Positions 1 through 9,288 are shown, counted from the first letter of the stretch. The stretch is 64,000 nucleotides of DNA from Pseudochrobactrum kiredjianiae (GCF_030362795.1 NZ_JAUCBM010000001.1:620001-684000); one strand, 5' to 3'. A program made the numbers and translations. The notes: generated from the sequence alone by a model not told the origin.

Positions 1-23
1 GAACGGATACATTGACATAAAAT

Positions 24-60
24 AAAAGAGGCGATGCCGGGTTGCGTTATCGCCTCTTTT
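24..60. terminator. Bidirectional rho-independent terminator downstream of ccoS
   Basis: A perfect 12-bp inverted repeat (24-35 paired with 49-60) encloses a 13-nt loop. The arms start with AAAA and end with TTTT, so either strand gives a hairpin followed by a U-run. The ccoS stop codon begins the next base, so this ends the ccoGHIS transcript. It could also serve a gene entering from the left. Confidence 0.85.
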
Positions 61-228
61 TTATGATTTTTCCTGCGCTGGCCTGTCATCATCATCCGGC
101 AGGAAAATCCGGTTGGCAGCACCATCCATATCCTCATATTGCCCGCTTTTCAGCGACCACAGAAAAGCCGCGAGCCACATACCGCCTAAAAACAAGGCGA
201 TGGGAATAAGGAAGATCAAGATATTCAT
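61..228 (-). CDS. ccoS: cbb3-type cytochrome oxidase assembly protein CcoS (FixS)
   Basis: This 55-residue protein starts MNILIFLIPIALFLGG and has one N-terminal membrane segment (about residues 3-24). It then has the family hallmark SGQYEDMDGAANRI and an acidic tail with four Asp residues. CcoS proteins are known to be needed for cofactor insertion into the cbb3 oxidase, and this length is normal for the family. The start lies 4 nt below the ccoI stop codon, and the stop abuts a strong terminator, so it is the last gene of ccoGHIS. The identity is secure from the motif and position. No heme or metal ligands are expected in the protein itself. Confidence 0.92.
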   Translation of the reverse strand: MNILIFLIPIALFLGGMWLAAFLWSLKSGQYEDMDGAANRIFLPDDDDRPAQEKS

Positions 229-232
229 ATAT

Positions 233-2479
233 TCAAGCCTTTTGACGCTTGAGCAGGCTTAAAGGAGAGACCGCTTTAGGGTCTTTCTTCTTGCCCGCTT
301 TCAGGCGAAGCGCGTTGCTGACCACGAGGATCGAAGACAGCGACATAGACAGCGCCGCAATCAAAGGCGTGACATAGCCGAACAACGCAATGGGTACGGC
401 GATGATATTATAGATCAGCGACAAAGCAAAGTTCTGACGGATCAGTTTGCCAGCCTCGCGGGAAATTGCCACTGCCAGTGGTACAGCTTTCAGGCTGTCA
501 TGCAGGAAGACGAAATCCGCAGCATTACGACCGATATCCGCAGCCGTTGCCGGTGCCATAGAAACATAAGCGGACATCAATGCCGGAGCATCATTCAGCC
601 CGTCGCCGACCATCAATACCTTATGGCCTTCATTGGTACGCTCGGTCACCAGTTCCGATTTATGCGCAGGCAGAATTTCCGCACGATATTTCTCAATACC
701 CAATTGACGAGCCAGAGTCTTGACGGCCTGTTCTTTATCGCCGGAGAGAATTTCCACACTGAGTTTTTCGTCTTTCAGCGCCTGCACAGAGCGGGCGGCA
801 TCATCACGCGGGCTGTCTTCAAAACGGAATGCCTCAAGCAGGCTGCCATTGCGGCTCAGAACAGTTTCCGTGCCAGTGTTGGCGGTGTCTTGTGGATTGT
901 CTGCAACAGCCCAGTCGCGGCGACCAAGACGGTAAATATCTTTGCCCATACGCGCTTCGATACCGGCGCCGCTCACTTCTTCAATCAGATCAAAACGGAT
1001 GTTTTTTGCCGGATTGGTAAAAGCGGTCAATGCACGCGACAGCGGGTGGCGGGAATAGAGTGCCAGTTCTGCGGCCAGCTCAAGCGCATTTTGGTCAAGA
1101 GCGCCGCGCTCAATCAGCTGCGGCTGACCGAGAGTCAGTGTGCCGGTCTTGTCAAACATCACACTGTCAATCTCAGCCATGCGCTCCATAGCGGAGCCGT
1201 CTTTGACCATGATGCCGTTTTCAAACAGACGACGTGCGGCTACAACCTGCACAATCGGCACAGCCAAAGCCAGGGCGCACGGACAGGTGATAATCAGTGT
1301 GGTAATGGCAACGTAAGTGGACTTGTACCAGTCGCCGGTGAAATAGAACCAGACGACAAAAGCCAGAAATGCAGTGGTATGCACAAGCGGCACATAAAGG
1401 GCGGAAGCACGGTCGGCCAATTGGCGATAACGGGCGCGGCCACCCTCAGCCGCATCCATCAGACGTACCATTTCCGAGAGGAAAGAATTGTCGGCGGAAG
1501 CAGTCGCTTTAATGGTCAGCGGTGCGGTCAGGTTCATCGTACCAGCGCGGATTTTGGAGCCTTGCGTCACCGGAACCGGCACACTTTCACCGGTGGCAAT
1601 CGAGCAATCGAGATCGGAGCGGCCGCTTTCAACAACAGCATCGACCGGCACGCGTTCACCAACCGCCAGAATAATCCGCATGGAGGGGCGAATATCGCCG
1701 ATCGGCAGGAAATTATGCTGGTTATCATCACCTATCACCACAGCGCCGCGTGCCGCCAGCTGGCTTAAACCTTTCACGGCAGAGCGTGCGCGTTCACGCA
1801 TCACGTGATCCAGCGTGCGCCCGATCAGCAGAAAAAACAGCAATGTCGCTGAAGCATCAAAATAGGCATGCTGACCGGAATTGAGTGTTTCATACACACT
1901 CATACCAAAGGCCAAAGTGATCGCCAGCGAGATCGGCACGTCCATATTGGTGCGGCCGTGTTTCATTGCATTCCATGCGGACATATAGAAAATACGGCCG
2001 GAATAAACCAAAGTCGGTAGTGCAATCAGACCGGACAGCCAGTGGAACATATCACGCGTTGCAGCATCCGCACCGGACCAGACCGACACGGAGAACAACA
2101 TGATATTCATAGAGGCAAAACCGGCAACCGCCAGCGCAATCAGCAAGCGGGAAAGCTGCGGATCTTTGTCATCACCGAGTTCAAAAATATGAGCGGGGTA
2201 ACCGGCTTTTTGCAGCGCATCAATCACATGTGGCGGTTCAATACCATCCTTCCAGCGAATGGAAACCCGCTTGGAGGACAGATTAACGCGCGCATAGCTG
2301 ACATCCGGCAGTGCTTTCAACGCGCTTTCCACTGTCTGGATACACAACCCGCAATGAACAGAAGGAACGGCCAGATCAAGCTGACGCTGACCGTCACCGA
2401 GGATGCGGCTGGCCAGCAATAATTCTTCCGGGCGGTAATCCGCAGCAGAAAATTGAATACCGGAGCCGCAGCAACTCAT
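233..2479 (-). CDS. ccoI: Copper-translocating P1B-type ATPase CcoI (FixI)
   Basis: This inner-membrane pump is thought to supply copper for the CuB centre of cbb3 oxidase. The 748 residues carry an N-terminal heavy-metal-associated domain with CxxC at 43-46 and an extra MSCC at the extreme N-terminus. The actuator has TGES near 297. The membrane ion site is CPC (399-401), the phosphorylation motif is DKTGT (Asp443), and the hinge is GDGLNDAP near the C-terminus. About eight membrane segments are visible. The start ATG overlaps the ccoH stop by 4 nt, implying translational coupling. The context beside ccoG, ccoH and ccoS favours the FixI/CcoI type over a copper-detoxifying CopA. Confidence 0.95.
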   Translation of the reverse strand: MSCCGSGIQFSAADYRPEELLLASRILGDGQRQLDLAVPSVHCGLCIQTVESALKALPDVSYARVNLSSKRVSIRWKDGIEPPHVIDALQKAGYPAHIFELGDDKDPQLSRLLIALAVAGFASMNIMLFSVSVWSGADAATRDMFHWLSGLIALPTLVYSGRIFYMSAWNAMKHGRTNMDVPISLAITLAFGMSVYETLNSGQHAYFDASATLLFFLLIGRTLDHVMRERARSAVKGLSQLAARGAVVIGDDNQHNFLPIGDIRPSMRIILAVGERVPVDAVVESGRSDLDCSIATGESVPVPVTQGSKIRAGTMNLTAPLTIKATASADNSFLSEMVRLMDAAEGGRARYRQLADRASALYVPLVHTTAFLAFVVWFYFTGDWYKSTYVAITTLIITCPCALALAVPIVQVVAARRLFENGIMVKDGSAMERMAEIDSVMFDKTGTLTLGQPQLIERGALDQNALELAAELALYSRHPLSRALTAFTNPAKNIRFDLIEEVSGAGIEARMGKDIYRLGRRDWAVADNPQDTANTGTETVLSRNGSLLEAFRFEDSPRDDAARSVQALKDEKLSVEILSGDKEQAVKTLARQLGIEKYRAEILPAHKSELVTERTNEGHKVLMVGDGLNDAPALMSAYVSMAPATAADIGRNAADFVFLHDSLKAVPLAVAISREAGKLIRQNFALSLIYNIIAVPIALFGYVTPLIAALSMSLSSILVVSNALRLKAGKKKDPKAVSPLSLLKRQKA

Positions 2480-3027
2480 TTTGCTGTTCCTTTCGCAACG
2501 TGATCATCATCAATGACCACAAATTTACCATTGGTAATATTCACGCGGTGAACCTGACGATACGGCTCTTCAAGACCGGCATAGGTGTTGACTTCAACAA
2601 CCCAGTTACCGTCCTTCAGTTCCGCTTCTGCTGACAGCATATTGTCTGCGGCAGGCAGCATATTCAACGTCTGGTCTTCTTTTTCATTCACCGGCCTGCG
2701 GAAAACGGCGGTGGCACCAACAGCTTTAATCGCCTCGCCATTGATGTCAGTCAGGTGATAGGTCACGACACCGTTTTCATAATTGAGGTGTTCCTGCCAG
2801 TTCAGCGCCGCATGCGCTTTACCGGTGATTGATTTCTCATTGAATTCCTGACTGGCGACATAGGAATTCTGAACAACGAGGCCGGACCAGCTTCTGATCG
2901 CTGATGTCGCCATAATGAGGTTCACAACGATAATCACGCCAAAAAAAGCGACCATAATTGCGAGCATATGCCAGCCGGTAAATTCACGACCCTGTGGGGC
3001 AGGGGGCGATGTATCTTGCTTGATCAT
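2476..3027 (-). CDS. ccoH: cbb3 oxidase assembly protein CcoH (FixH)
   Basis: This is a 183-residue single-pass membrane protein. A short cytoplasmic N-terminus with the FTGWHMLAIM motif leads into one helix (about 18-42, FFGVIIVVNLIMA). A large periplasmic domain then follows, with GLVVQNSYVASQEFN at its start. Both motifs are typical of FixH/CcoH, which associates with the oxidase during assembly. The length is normal. It lies 16 nt after ccoG and overlaps ccoI by 4 nt, in the standard ccoG-H-I-S order. Confidence 0.94.
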   Translation of the reverse strand: MIKQDTSPPAPQGREFTGWHMLAIMVAFFGVIIVVNLIMATSAIRSWSGLVVQNSYVASQEFNEKSITGKAHAALNWQEHLNYENGVVTYHLTDINGEAIKAVGATAVFRRPVNEKEDQTLNMLPAADNMLSAEAELKDGNWVVEVNTYAGLEEPYRQVHRVNITNGKFVVIDDDHVAKGTAK

Positions 3028-3043
3028 CTGCTTGTCTCCGTAA

Positions 3044-4600
3044 TTAGCGCTTTTCAGGGGCGATGAATGTGGCCTTATAGGTAGCCGATTCCGTGCCGTT
3101 CACGTCCCGAACTGTCATGGTGAAAGGTGTACTGTCTGCCGCTATCGCATCTTTAGGCATCACCACAAAGACTTTCAATGTTTTCAGGCGATCCGGCTCG
3201 GCATTGAAAACATGCTTGCCTGAACCATTCGTTGCCTGATCCGCTACATTAACTTCCGCCTGTGGCAGGCCATCGACGATGAGTTCAAACTGGCGTGGTT
3301 CATTGACCATATTCAGCAGTTTAACAGTGTAACCGTTTCGGATGGAACCGTCAGAGAGTAACACATATTGCGGGTTACGATCCTGCAATACGTTAATACC
3401 AATGCGTTCGCGCATCAGCAGTGTTGTGACCAGTGCCACACCGATCAGCATCCAGATCGAGAAATAGAACAAGCTGCGCGGACGGAACACCTTGGACATT
3501 TTGAGCTGTTCCACCTTATCATTAAAGGTGTTTTTAGCTTCATATACGCGGGTCGGTTCAATCGGAGAGGTACCATTATTGGTGGCCAGCGCCATATTGG
3601 CATCGTAATCGGACAGAGTGGAATAGGAAATCAAACCACGTGGTTTGCCGATCTTGTCCATGACCGAGTTACAGGCATCAATACACAATGCGCAGGTGAT
3701 ACATTCCAGCTGCTGTCCGTCACGAATATCAATCCCCATCGGGCAGACGGCAACGCAGGCATTACAATCCACGCAATCGCCGACGCTCTCACCGGCCGCG
3801 ATTGCCTTTTTAGAATTGCGTGTACGAGGCTCACCGCGCCAGTCATTATAGGTCACAGTGAGGGAATTTTCGTCGAGCATAGCCGCCTGAATACGTGGCC
3901 AAGGGCACATATAGGTACAGACCTGCTCGCGCATCAGTCCGCCGAAAACATAGGTCGTGGCTGTCAGAATTGCGACAGTGATATAGGCGACCATTGCCGC
4001 CTGTCCGGTGATAAATTCCATTGCCAAAGTCGGTGCGTCAGCAAAATAGAAAATCCACGCACCGCCGGTCATAACGGCAATGGCGAGCCAGATTGTATGT
4101 TTGGTGACGCGTTTCGCCAGCTTGTTGGCATTCATCGGGGTGTTTTCGAGTTTGATACGCGCGTTGCGGTCGCCTTCAACGGCGCGCTCCACAACGAGAA
4201 ACAGATCAACCCAGACAGTTTGCGGACAGGTATAGCCGCACCATGCACGTCCCGCGACACTGGTGACAAGGAACAGTCCGATACCGGCCATAATCAGCAT
4301 ACCGGCAACGTAATAGAATTCTTGCGGCCAGATTTCGATGAAGAAGAAGTAGAAGCGGCGATGCGCGATATCAATCAGCACTGCCTGATCGGGCGCATAA
4401 GGCCCGCGATCCCAGCGCAGCCATGGCGTGAGATAATAGATGCCCAACGTGATGAACATGATAATCCACTTGAAGCGGCGGAAATCACCGCTCGCTCTCT
4501 TCGGGAAAACCTTGACGCGTGCAGCATAAAGAGGACTGCGTTTTCCAGACGAATTAACCGCCTGTGCATCGATACGTTCAAACTCACCAATATCAGACAT
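3044..4600 (-). CDS. ccoG: cbb3 oxidase accessory iron-sulfur protein CcoG (FixG)
   Basis: This 518-residue polyferredoxin-type membrane protein is, in characterised members, a cupric reductase that helps deliver copper to cbb3 oxidase. About five membrane helices precede two [4Fe-4S] motifs: C276-x2-C279-x2-C282-x3-C286-P and C300-x2-C303-x2-C306-x3-C310. Two further family CP pairs, CGYTCP (from residue 121) and CTYMCP (about 228-233), are present. The C-terminal third is a periplasmic immunoglobulin-like domain. A ribosome site (CCGGAG) lies 8-9 nt before the ATG. It heads ccoGHIS, separated from ccoP by 315 bp that hold a repeat and two inverted repeats, so it probably has its own promoter. 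Confidence 0.95.
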   Translation of the reverse strand: MSDIGEFERIDAQAVNSSGKRSPLYAARVKVFPKRASGDFRRFKWIIMFITLGIYYLTPWLRWDRGPYAPDQAVLIDIAHRRFYFFFIEIWPQEFYYVAGMLIMAGIGLFLVTSVAGRAWCGYTCPQTVWVDLFLVVERAVEGDRNARIKLENTPMNANKLAKRVTKHTIWLAIAVMTGGAWIFYFADAPTLAMEFITGQAAMVAYITVAILTATTYVFGGLMREQVCTYMCPWPRIQAAMLDENSLTVTYNDWRGEPRTRNSKKAIAAGESVGDCVDCNACVAVCPMGIDIRDGQQLECITCALCIDACNSVMDKIGKPRGLISYSTLSDYDANMALATNNGTSPIEPTRVYEAKNTFNDKVEQLKMSKVFRPRSLFYFSIWMLIGVALVTTLLMRERIGINVLQDRNPQYVLLSDGSIRNGYTVKLLNMVNEPRQFELIVDGLPQAEVNVADQATNGSGKHVFNAEPDRLKTLKVFVVMPKDAIAADSTPFTMTVRDVNGTESATYKATFIAPEKR

Positions 4601-4616
4601 GGTATACTCCGGGGGC

Positions 4617-4726
4617 TAGAGCGGTTTACGTCCGGATTGGATCACTGCGCTCGCTCTAATTTTTTAGTTGTCGCATTATCACGGACATCAAGTTGATCTG
4701 ACTTGATTGTGAAATGCTTTAGAGCA
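4617..4726. repeat. Intergenic palindromic repeat element between ccoG and ccoP
   Basis: The block starts TAGAGCG and folds back on CGCTCTA at 4652-4658. It contains a second inverted pair (ATCAAG-N9-CTTGAT) and ends GAAATGCTTTAGAGC. The ending resembles that of the element at 44468-44572 (GAAATGCTCTAA). From memory, short elements of this look are scattered between genes in Rhizobiales. The first hairpin lies only 16 nt upstream of the ccoG start, so it will be in the ccoG leader or promoter. Confidence 0.6.
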
Positions 4727-4769
4727 GTTTGAAAGCTTGGGGCGTTTTCATCAATAACTGCGCTAATAA

Positions 4770-4829
4770 TTAATCAGAGCGGTACCGGCAGGAGCGAAAA
4801 TTGCACTTTGGCAGTACCGTTCTGATTAA
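4770..4829. repeat. 16-bp inverted repeat in the ccoP-ccoG gap
   Basis: The arm 4770-4785 (TTAATCAGAGCGGTAC) pairs with 4814-4829 at 15 of 16 positions around a 28-nt loop. There is no T-run after either arm, so it is not a classical terminator. It may stabilise the ccoNOQP mRNA end or be a small repeat element. The rest of the 4601-4915 gap holds no convincing gene. Confidence 0.5.
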
Positions 4830-4874
4830 CTGCCCGATGATCAAAACTTAATATTCGGGCCGTTTGGGGTGTAA

Positions 4875-4904
4875 ACCGGCCGGTGCAACAATGCTCCGGC
4901 CGGT
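4875..4904 (-). terminator. Probable terminator or stem after ccoP
   Basis: A GC-rich hairpin sits 12 nt past the ccoP stop: 4875-4887 pairs with 4892-4904 (ACCGGCCGG against CCGGCCGGT). On the minus strand it is followed only by TTTACACC, so termination may be partial and leave some read-through into ccoG. Confidence 0.55.
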
Positions 4905-4915
4905 AATGATAGTTT

Positions 4916-5779
4916 TTATTCACCGCCACCGAGGGAGTGAACATAGATTGCCAACTGCTTAACTGTGGTGTCGCCGAGGCGCACTTCCCAAGCAGGCATA
5001 ACGCCATGCTGAGGCTTTCTGATCTGCTTGGTAATATCAGCTTCAGACGAACCATAGAGCCAGATCGCATCGGTCAGATCAGGCGCACCAAATTCCTTGC
5101 TGCCTTTGGCATTTTCGCCATGGCAGGCTGCGCAGTTTTCCGCAAAAATCTGCTGACCGGCAGGAATAAGTTTGGCGTCGTGCGGTGTCGATGTCAGGCT
5201 GGTAACATAGGCCGCCACTTCACGGATCTGCTGTGGTTCCAGAATGTCACCATAGGCAGGCATTTCTGAGATGCGGGTATCATCATCATCTTTTGCGCGC
5301 ACGCCGTGACGAACTGTCTGAAGGATCTCGTCAATAGAACCGCCCCACAACCAGTCATCATCATTCAGGTTCGGATAGCCTGGTGCACCCTGTGCGCCGG
5401 AACCATGACACTGAACACAGTTCACACGAAAAGCTGCCGCGCCGCCTGCAATCGCAAACTGGTTAAGCTGCGGATCCGCCATGATGTCCTGCACGGACTT
5501 TTCCTTGATCGCAGTCAGAGTTTCCTGACGTTCATCAAGGATTTTGGCGTTTTCTTTCCAGAAATCACCACGGCTCGACCATTCCAGCACACCGGTTGTA
5601 GCGCCGTTGATCAGCGGCCATGCCGGATATGCAATCGTATAGGCAATTGCCCAGACAATACTGGCGTAATAGGCATAGAGCCACCAACGCGGCATCGGAT
5701 TGTCGAGTTCTTTAATGCCGTCCCATTCGTGGCCGGTTGTTTCAACGCCTGTGACGTCGTCAATTTGCTTTTCACTCAT
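4916..5779 (-). CDS. ccoP: cbb3-type cytochrome c oxidase diheme subunit III, CcoP (FixP)
   Basis: CcoP passes electrons from cytochrome c to CcoO. The 287-residue form has a family-typical N-terminus (MSEKQIDDVTG, then ELDNPMPRWW), one membrane helix (about 33-56) and two periplasmic cytochrome c domains. The heme sites are C121-VQ-CH125 and C216-AA-CH220, with likely Met ligands in SEMPAYG and GVMPAW. The frame stays open for 27 codons upstream, but the ATG at 5779 is chosen because it gives the conserved start and overlaps the ccoQ stop by 8 nt. It ends the ccoNOQP operon. Confidence 0.95.
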   Translation of the reverse strand: MSEKQIDDVTGVETTGHEWDGIKELDNPMPRWWLYAYYASIVWAIAYTIAYPAWPLINGATTGVLEWSSRGDFWKENAKILDERQETLTAIKEKSVQDIMADPQLNQFAIAGGAAAFRVNCVQCHGSGAQGAPGYPNLNDDDWLWGGSIDEILQTVRHGVRAKDDDDTRISEMPAYGDILEPQQIREVAAYVTSLTSTPHDAKLIPAGQQIFAENCAACHGENAKGSKEFGAPDLTDAIWLYGSSEADITKQIRKPQHGVMPAWEVRLGDTTVKQLAIYVHSLGGGE

Positions 5780-5930
5780 TGTTTTCGTCCTTGAACGGAA
5801 TGGCTTTCGCAGCATCAGCAGCTTGTTTGCTGCCTGGACGGAAGGCGTAGAAGACAACAAAAAGGAAGAAAAGGAACATGCCTAACAGCCCCCAGCTGTC
5901 GGCAAAGTGACGCAAGGTATTATAATCCAT
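5772..5930 (-). CDS. ccoQ: cbb3-type oxidase small subunit CcoQ (FixQ)
   Basis: This 52-residue single-helix protein starts MDYNTLRHFADSWGLL. The helix FLFFLFVVFYAFRP is followed by a short polar tail ending FKDENNE. CcoQ is an accessory subunit that stabilises the cbb3 complex. A strong ribosome site (AAAGGAGG) lies about 7 nt upstream of the ATG. The gene sits 12 nt after ccoO and overlaps ccoP by 8 nt. The length and motifs match FixQ closely. Confidence 0.93.
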   Translation of the reverse strand: MDYNTLRHFADSWGLLGMFLFFLFVVFYAFRPGSKQAADAAKAIPFKDENNE

Positions 5931-5942
5931 GCTGAACCTCCT

Positions 5943-6674
5943 TTAGCGCGATTTTGGTGACTGGTCGTAGGTCGAGAAATCAACCAATGTGCCCAGCATC
6001 TGCAGATAAGCAACAAGGGCATCCATTTCGGAAAGCACTTGCGGATTGCCATCGAAATCGCCGACCTTGGCTTTTGGATAACGTGCCAGCAGAGCTGTCG
6101 TATCCGCATCTGGATCAGCCTGAGCCTTGATGTCCACCAAAGCATTATCAAGCATTTCCTGCGTATACGGTACGCCGAGGAGGACGTTTGCTTTCAGATT
6201 ATCGGCGATGGTCGCGGTGCTCAGCGGTGCATTCATCAGGAACGCATAGCTCGGCATCACGGATTCAGGCACAACTTTGCGCGGCTCAATCAGATGCTGC
6301 ACATGCCATTCGTTGGAATAGCGGCCACCAACACGTGCCAGATCGGGACCCGTGCGCTTGGAACCCCACTGGAAGGAATGGTCATACATACTTTCAGCCG
6401 CAAGGCTGTAATGACCATAGCGCTCTACCTCATCACGGAACGGACGGATCATCTGCGAGTGACAGGTATAGCAACCTTCACGCACATAAATATCACGTCC
6501 GGCCAGTTCCAGAGGAGAGTAGGGGCGTACGCCCTCTACTTTCTCAATGGTGTTTTGCAGCCAAAACAGCGGAGCGATTTCAACGAGACCGCCGATTGTC
6601 ACCACAAAAAGCGAACCGATCAGCAATAAAGTAGCGTTTTTTTCAATCAGCGAGTGTTTTTTGAGAATAGACAT
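5943..6674 (-). CDS. ccoO: cbb3-type cytochrome c oxidase monoheme subunit II, CcoO (FixO)
   Basis: CcoO is a membrane-anchored cytochrome c within the high-affinity terminal oxidase. It has 243 residues. The N-terminus ([13 protein letters not shown]) leads into an uncleaved helix (about 15-40). The heme c site is C68-YT-CH72, followed by SQMIRPF, which is diagnostic of CcoO. A Met ligand is likely in the VMPSYAFL segment. It lies 14 nt after ccoN and 12 nt before ccoQ in the standard order. Confidence 0.96.
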   Translation of the reverse strand: MSILKKHSLIEKNATLLLIGSLFVVTIGGLVEIAPLFWLQNTIEKVEGVRPYSPLELAGRDIYVREGCYTCHSQMIRPFRDEVERYGHYSLAAESMYDHSFQWGSKRTGPDLARVGGRYSNEWHVQHLIEPRKVVPESVMPSYAFLMNAPLSTATIADNLKANVLLGVPYTQEMLDNALVDIKAQADPDADTTALLARYPKAKVGDFDGNPQVLSEMDALVAYLQMLGTLVDFSTYDQSPKSR

Positions 6675-6688
6675 AACTCACCTGCTCC

Positions 6689-8329
6689 TTATTCCGCCGG
6701 TTTCAAGTACGGGCCGTTGTTTGTGGTTTGGATGATCGGAGTGGAGCCCGGAATGAGGGCTTCCTTTCTCAGATCGCCTTTGATGGTCTTGTAGACGTTC
6801 CAGGCCATAACGAAACCGCCGGACAGATACATCACGCCGCCAAGTGTACGGATGACATAATAAGGGAACATAGCAGCTACAGTTTCAGCGAAGGAGTAAA
6901 CCAGGAAGCCCTGATCGTCATATTCGCGCCACATCAGACCCTGCTGGATACCGGCAACCCACATGGCGGCGGCGTAAAGCACGATACCAAGTGTTGCGAG
7001 CCAGAAGTGCCAGTTGACCATGCGGATCGAGTACAGACGCTCACGGTTCCACAAGCGCGGTACAAGGTAATACACGGCTGCAAAAGTGATCATACCATTC
7101 CAGCCAAGCGCGCCGGCATGAACGTGACCAATGGTCCAGTCCGTATAGTGCGACAGCGAGTTAACGGCCTTAATCGACATCAGCGGGCCTTCGAATGTCG
7201 CCATGCCGTAGAAGGCAATAGCAGCAACCATCAGACGAACCACCGGATCGGTACGGATCTTGTCCCATGCGCCGGAAAGCGTCATCAGACCGTTGATCAT
7301 ACCACCCCATGACGGCATCCACAGCACGATCGAGAAGACCATACCCAGTGTCTGTGCCCAGTCAGGCAGCGCTGTATAGTGAAGATGGTGCGGGCCGGCC
7401 CAGATATAGAGGAAGATAATCGACCAGAAGTGAACGATCGACAGGCGGTAGGAATAAACCGGACGATCAACCTGCTTCGGTACGAAATAATACATCATCG
7501 CAAGGAAAGGCACGGTCAGGAAGAAGGCCACGGCATTATGACCATACCACCACTGGGTCACTGCATCCTGTACGCCGGAGAAAGCCGAATAGCTTTTTAC
7601 GCCGAGGAAAGAGACCGGAATTGCCAGATTGTTGATCACATGCAGCATGGCAATCGTGATGATGAAGGACAGATAGAACCAGTTCGCTACATAAATGTGC
7701 GGTTCTTTACGCTTTATCAGCGTGCCCATGAAGATCACGAGATACGCAACCCAGACAATGGTCAGCCAGATATCGACATACCATTCAGGTTCAGCATATT
7801 CACGCGACTGGGTGATGCCGAGCAGATAGCCGGTGGCGGCCATGATGATGAACAGGTTGTAGCCCCAGAACACGAACCAAGCCAGATCGCCGCCATAAAG
7901 GCGCGCACGGCAGGTACGCTGAACCACATAAAAAGAGGTGGCGATCAGGGCGTTACCGCAAAAGGCAAAAATAACAGCTGATGTGTGAAGAGGACGCACA
8001 CGGCCAAAATTTAGCCATGGTCCCAGATTCAAATCAGGGAAAGCAAGCTGCGCCGCGATGAAAACACCGACGAGGAAACCAACAACACCCCAAAACACTG
8101 TGGCAATGATACCATAGCGGATCGGGCCATCCATATAAACGGAGTTGTCTTCCTTCACAGGCTTCAGGCTGTAATCTGCATTACGCAGCAGCAGCACTGT
8201 GAAAATGACAAGTGTAAAGAACAGAACCCACATATGGCTTCTGAATAAAGGATCATGTGTAAAGCCCGCGGCCAGGAGCGCCAAAAAAGCACCCACCCCC
8301 GAGATTACAATTCCCGCAGCGTAATTCAT
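6689..8329 (-). CDS. ccoN: cbb3-type cytochrome c oxidase catalytic subunit I, CcoN (FixN)
   Basis: This heme-copper oxidase subunit reduces O2 to water at low oxygen tension. It has 546 residues, about twelve helices and the family blocks [39 protein letters not shown] and [16 protein letters not shown], which carry the heme b, CuB and heme b3 histidines. The frame is open 22 codons further upstream. The ATG at 8329 is preferred because it begins [11 protein letters not shown], has an AGGGGA ribosome site about 7 nt upstream, and lies downstream of the predicted transcription start near 8398. First gene of ccoNOQP. Confidence 0.96.
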   Translation of the reverse strand: MNYAAGIVISGVGAFLALLAAGFTHDPLFRSHMWVLFFTLVIFTVLLLRNADYSLKPVKEDNSVYMDGPIRYGIIATVFWGVVGFLVGVFIAAQLAFPDLNLGPWLNFGRVRPLHTSAVIFAFCGNALIATSFYVVQRTCRARLYGGDLAWFVFWGYNLFIIMAATGYLLGITQSREYAEPEWYVDIWLTIVWVAYLVIFMGTLIKRKEPHIYVANWFYLSFIITIAMLHVINNLAIPVSFLGVKSYSAFSGVQDAVTQWWYGHNAVAFFLTVPFLAMMYYFVPKQVDRPVYSYRLSIVHFWSIIFLYIWAGPHHLHYTALPDWAQTLGMVFSIVLWMPSWGGMINGLMTLSGAWDKIRTDPVVRLMVAAIAFYGMATFEGPLMSIKAVNSLSHYTDWTIGHVHAGALGWNGMITFAAVYYLVPRLWNRERLYSIRMVNWHFWLATLGIVLYAAAMWVAGIQQGLMWREYDDQGFLVYSFAETVAAMFPYYVIRTLGGVMYLSGGFVMAWNVYKTIKGDLRKEALIPGSTPIIQTTNNGPYLKPAE

Positions 8330-8404
8330 GAAGATTCCCCTCGCGCGCGCAACAAGTTTTGCCCGGTCATTGCGGATAAGCCGCAACACGAGCAATATGG
8401 GCGT

Positions 8405-8445
8405 ATTATATGAAACGCGAAAAAATAGTCATTGATTTAAATCAA
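8405..8445 (-). promoter_or_regulatory. FNR/FixK-activated promoter of ccoNOQP
   Basis: The palindrome TTGATTTAAATCAA (8432-8445) is a perfect match to the TTGAT-N4-ATCAA box of FNR, FixK and related regulators. On the minus strand a perfect TATAAT (8405-8410) follows. This puts the transcription start near 8398 and the box centre at about -41, the usual class II activator position. It implies induction of the oxidase under oxygen limitation. Confidence 0.88.
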
Positions 8446-9288
8446 ACAGAACCCTGTGCGACAGGGACTGAAATAGCCCGGATTTTGCTGTTTTGCTTAT
8501 GCGGGAGCGCTGCTACTCATCAGGTGGCAAGCACTGATTTTGTAAATTCAAAAGGTATTTAATACTAATATTAAAGACTATGGTTATGTATAACCAAATC
8601 AACAGCTTAGATTGTTTTCGGAAATTGTTATATGCAGAGTTTTCAGAAATTTCTGAAAATTTTGTATAAAAATCTCTGCCTTTAAATAAAAGAATGGCGC
8701 GAGCTGAGCTGCTTGTTTTTGCTGCATAAATGTGTTCGTCGCACGGCTTTTGAGAGAGGCTCGAGGGGGTGGGGCTGATTGTCGCTGAGGCTATGCGGGT
8801 CACCTCAAACAGGCAAATTTGCAGTCGGTTATTTGTCGGGACTATCGGGCATCTGCGTTTTTACTTTGGAATGATTCTCACCTTAACTGCGTGTCCGAAG
8901 GAATAATCTGTGAGGGGTAAGCAATTTGCTTTCCGTTTCTAAACGGCCTTAGAAATGTTTTTATTATGCATAAATGTTATTGATGTATGCAATTTTCGTC
9001 TGATAAATTGTCAACATTTGTGTCGCGGGCTCTTGCTTTGGTACCAGTTTTTTGCAAGCATGATGTAACAAATAAGAAGAAATGCTGACGGATTAACCGA
9101 TATGTTAAGTCGGAAACTACGCACAGCACAGGGGAATAAAAAGCCGTCGGATTTCGTATGCCGGATCTCATGTAAATGAGGCTTTTCCTCAGCTCTATCA
9201 CTAACCTTTCCGAGAATAATCATCGGTAGGGAACACTGAATTATGTCTTGTCTTTGCAAGGGGCAGGGCACTGGGAGATTGACAGAAT
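8446..9288. other. Long AT-rich non-coding stretch between ccoN and the amidohydrolase operon
   Basis: About 840 bp separate the ccoN promoter from the next gene, and the stretch is visibly more AT-rich than its surroundings. I see no tRNA-like fold and no gene I can support. An open 96-codon frame on the minus strand (8513-8803) lacks a convincing ribosome site. Near the right end are the palindrome TTATGCATAA (8964-8973) and TTATTGATGTATGCAA just after it, possible regulator sites for the 9289 operon. Confidence 0.6.

Noticed and set aside
500-1768. Long open frame of 422 codons on the plus strand opposite ccoI
   Set aside because: It is antisense to a certain gene and its translation, rich in His, Arg and Gln, is typical of a shadow frame.
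3368-4696. Plus-strand frame of 442 codons opposite ccoG
   Set aside because: Antisense shadow of ccoG, with no protein family features.
4697-4717. Possible FNR box for ccoG (ATCAAG-N9-CTTGAT)
   Set aside because: The half-sites are in the wrong orientation and spacing for TTGAT-N4-ATCAA. They belong to the repeat element.
8330-8395. Longer ccoN start at 8395
   Set aside because: It would begin upstream of or at the predicted transcription start and adds a basic segment not typical of CcoN. The ATG at 8329 has a good ribosome site.
8513-8803. Open minus-strand frame of 96 codons with a hydrophobic stretch
   Set aside because: No convincing ribosome site, odd composition, and no family features. 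It lies in AT-poor-to-AT-rich transition DNA where chance frames occur.
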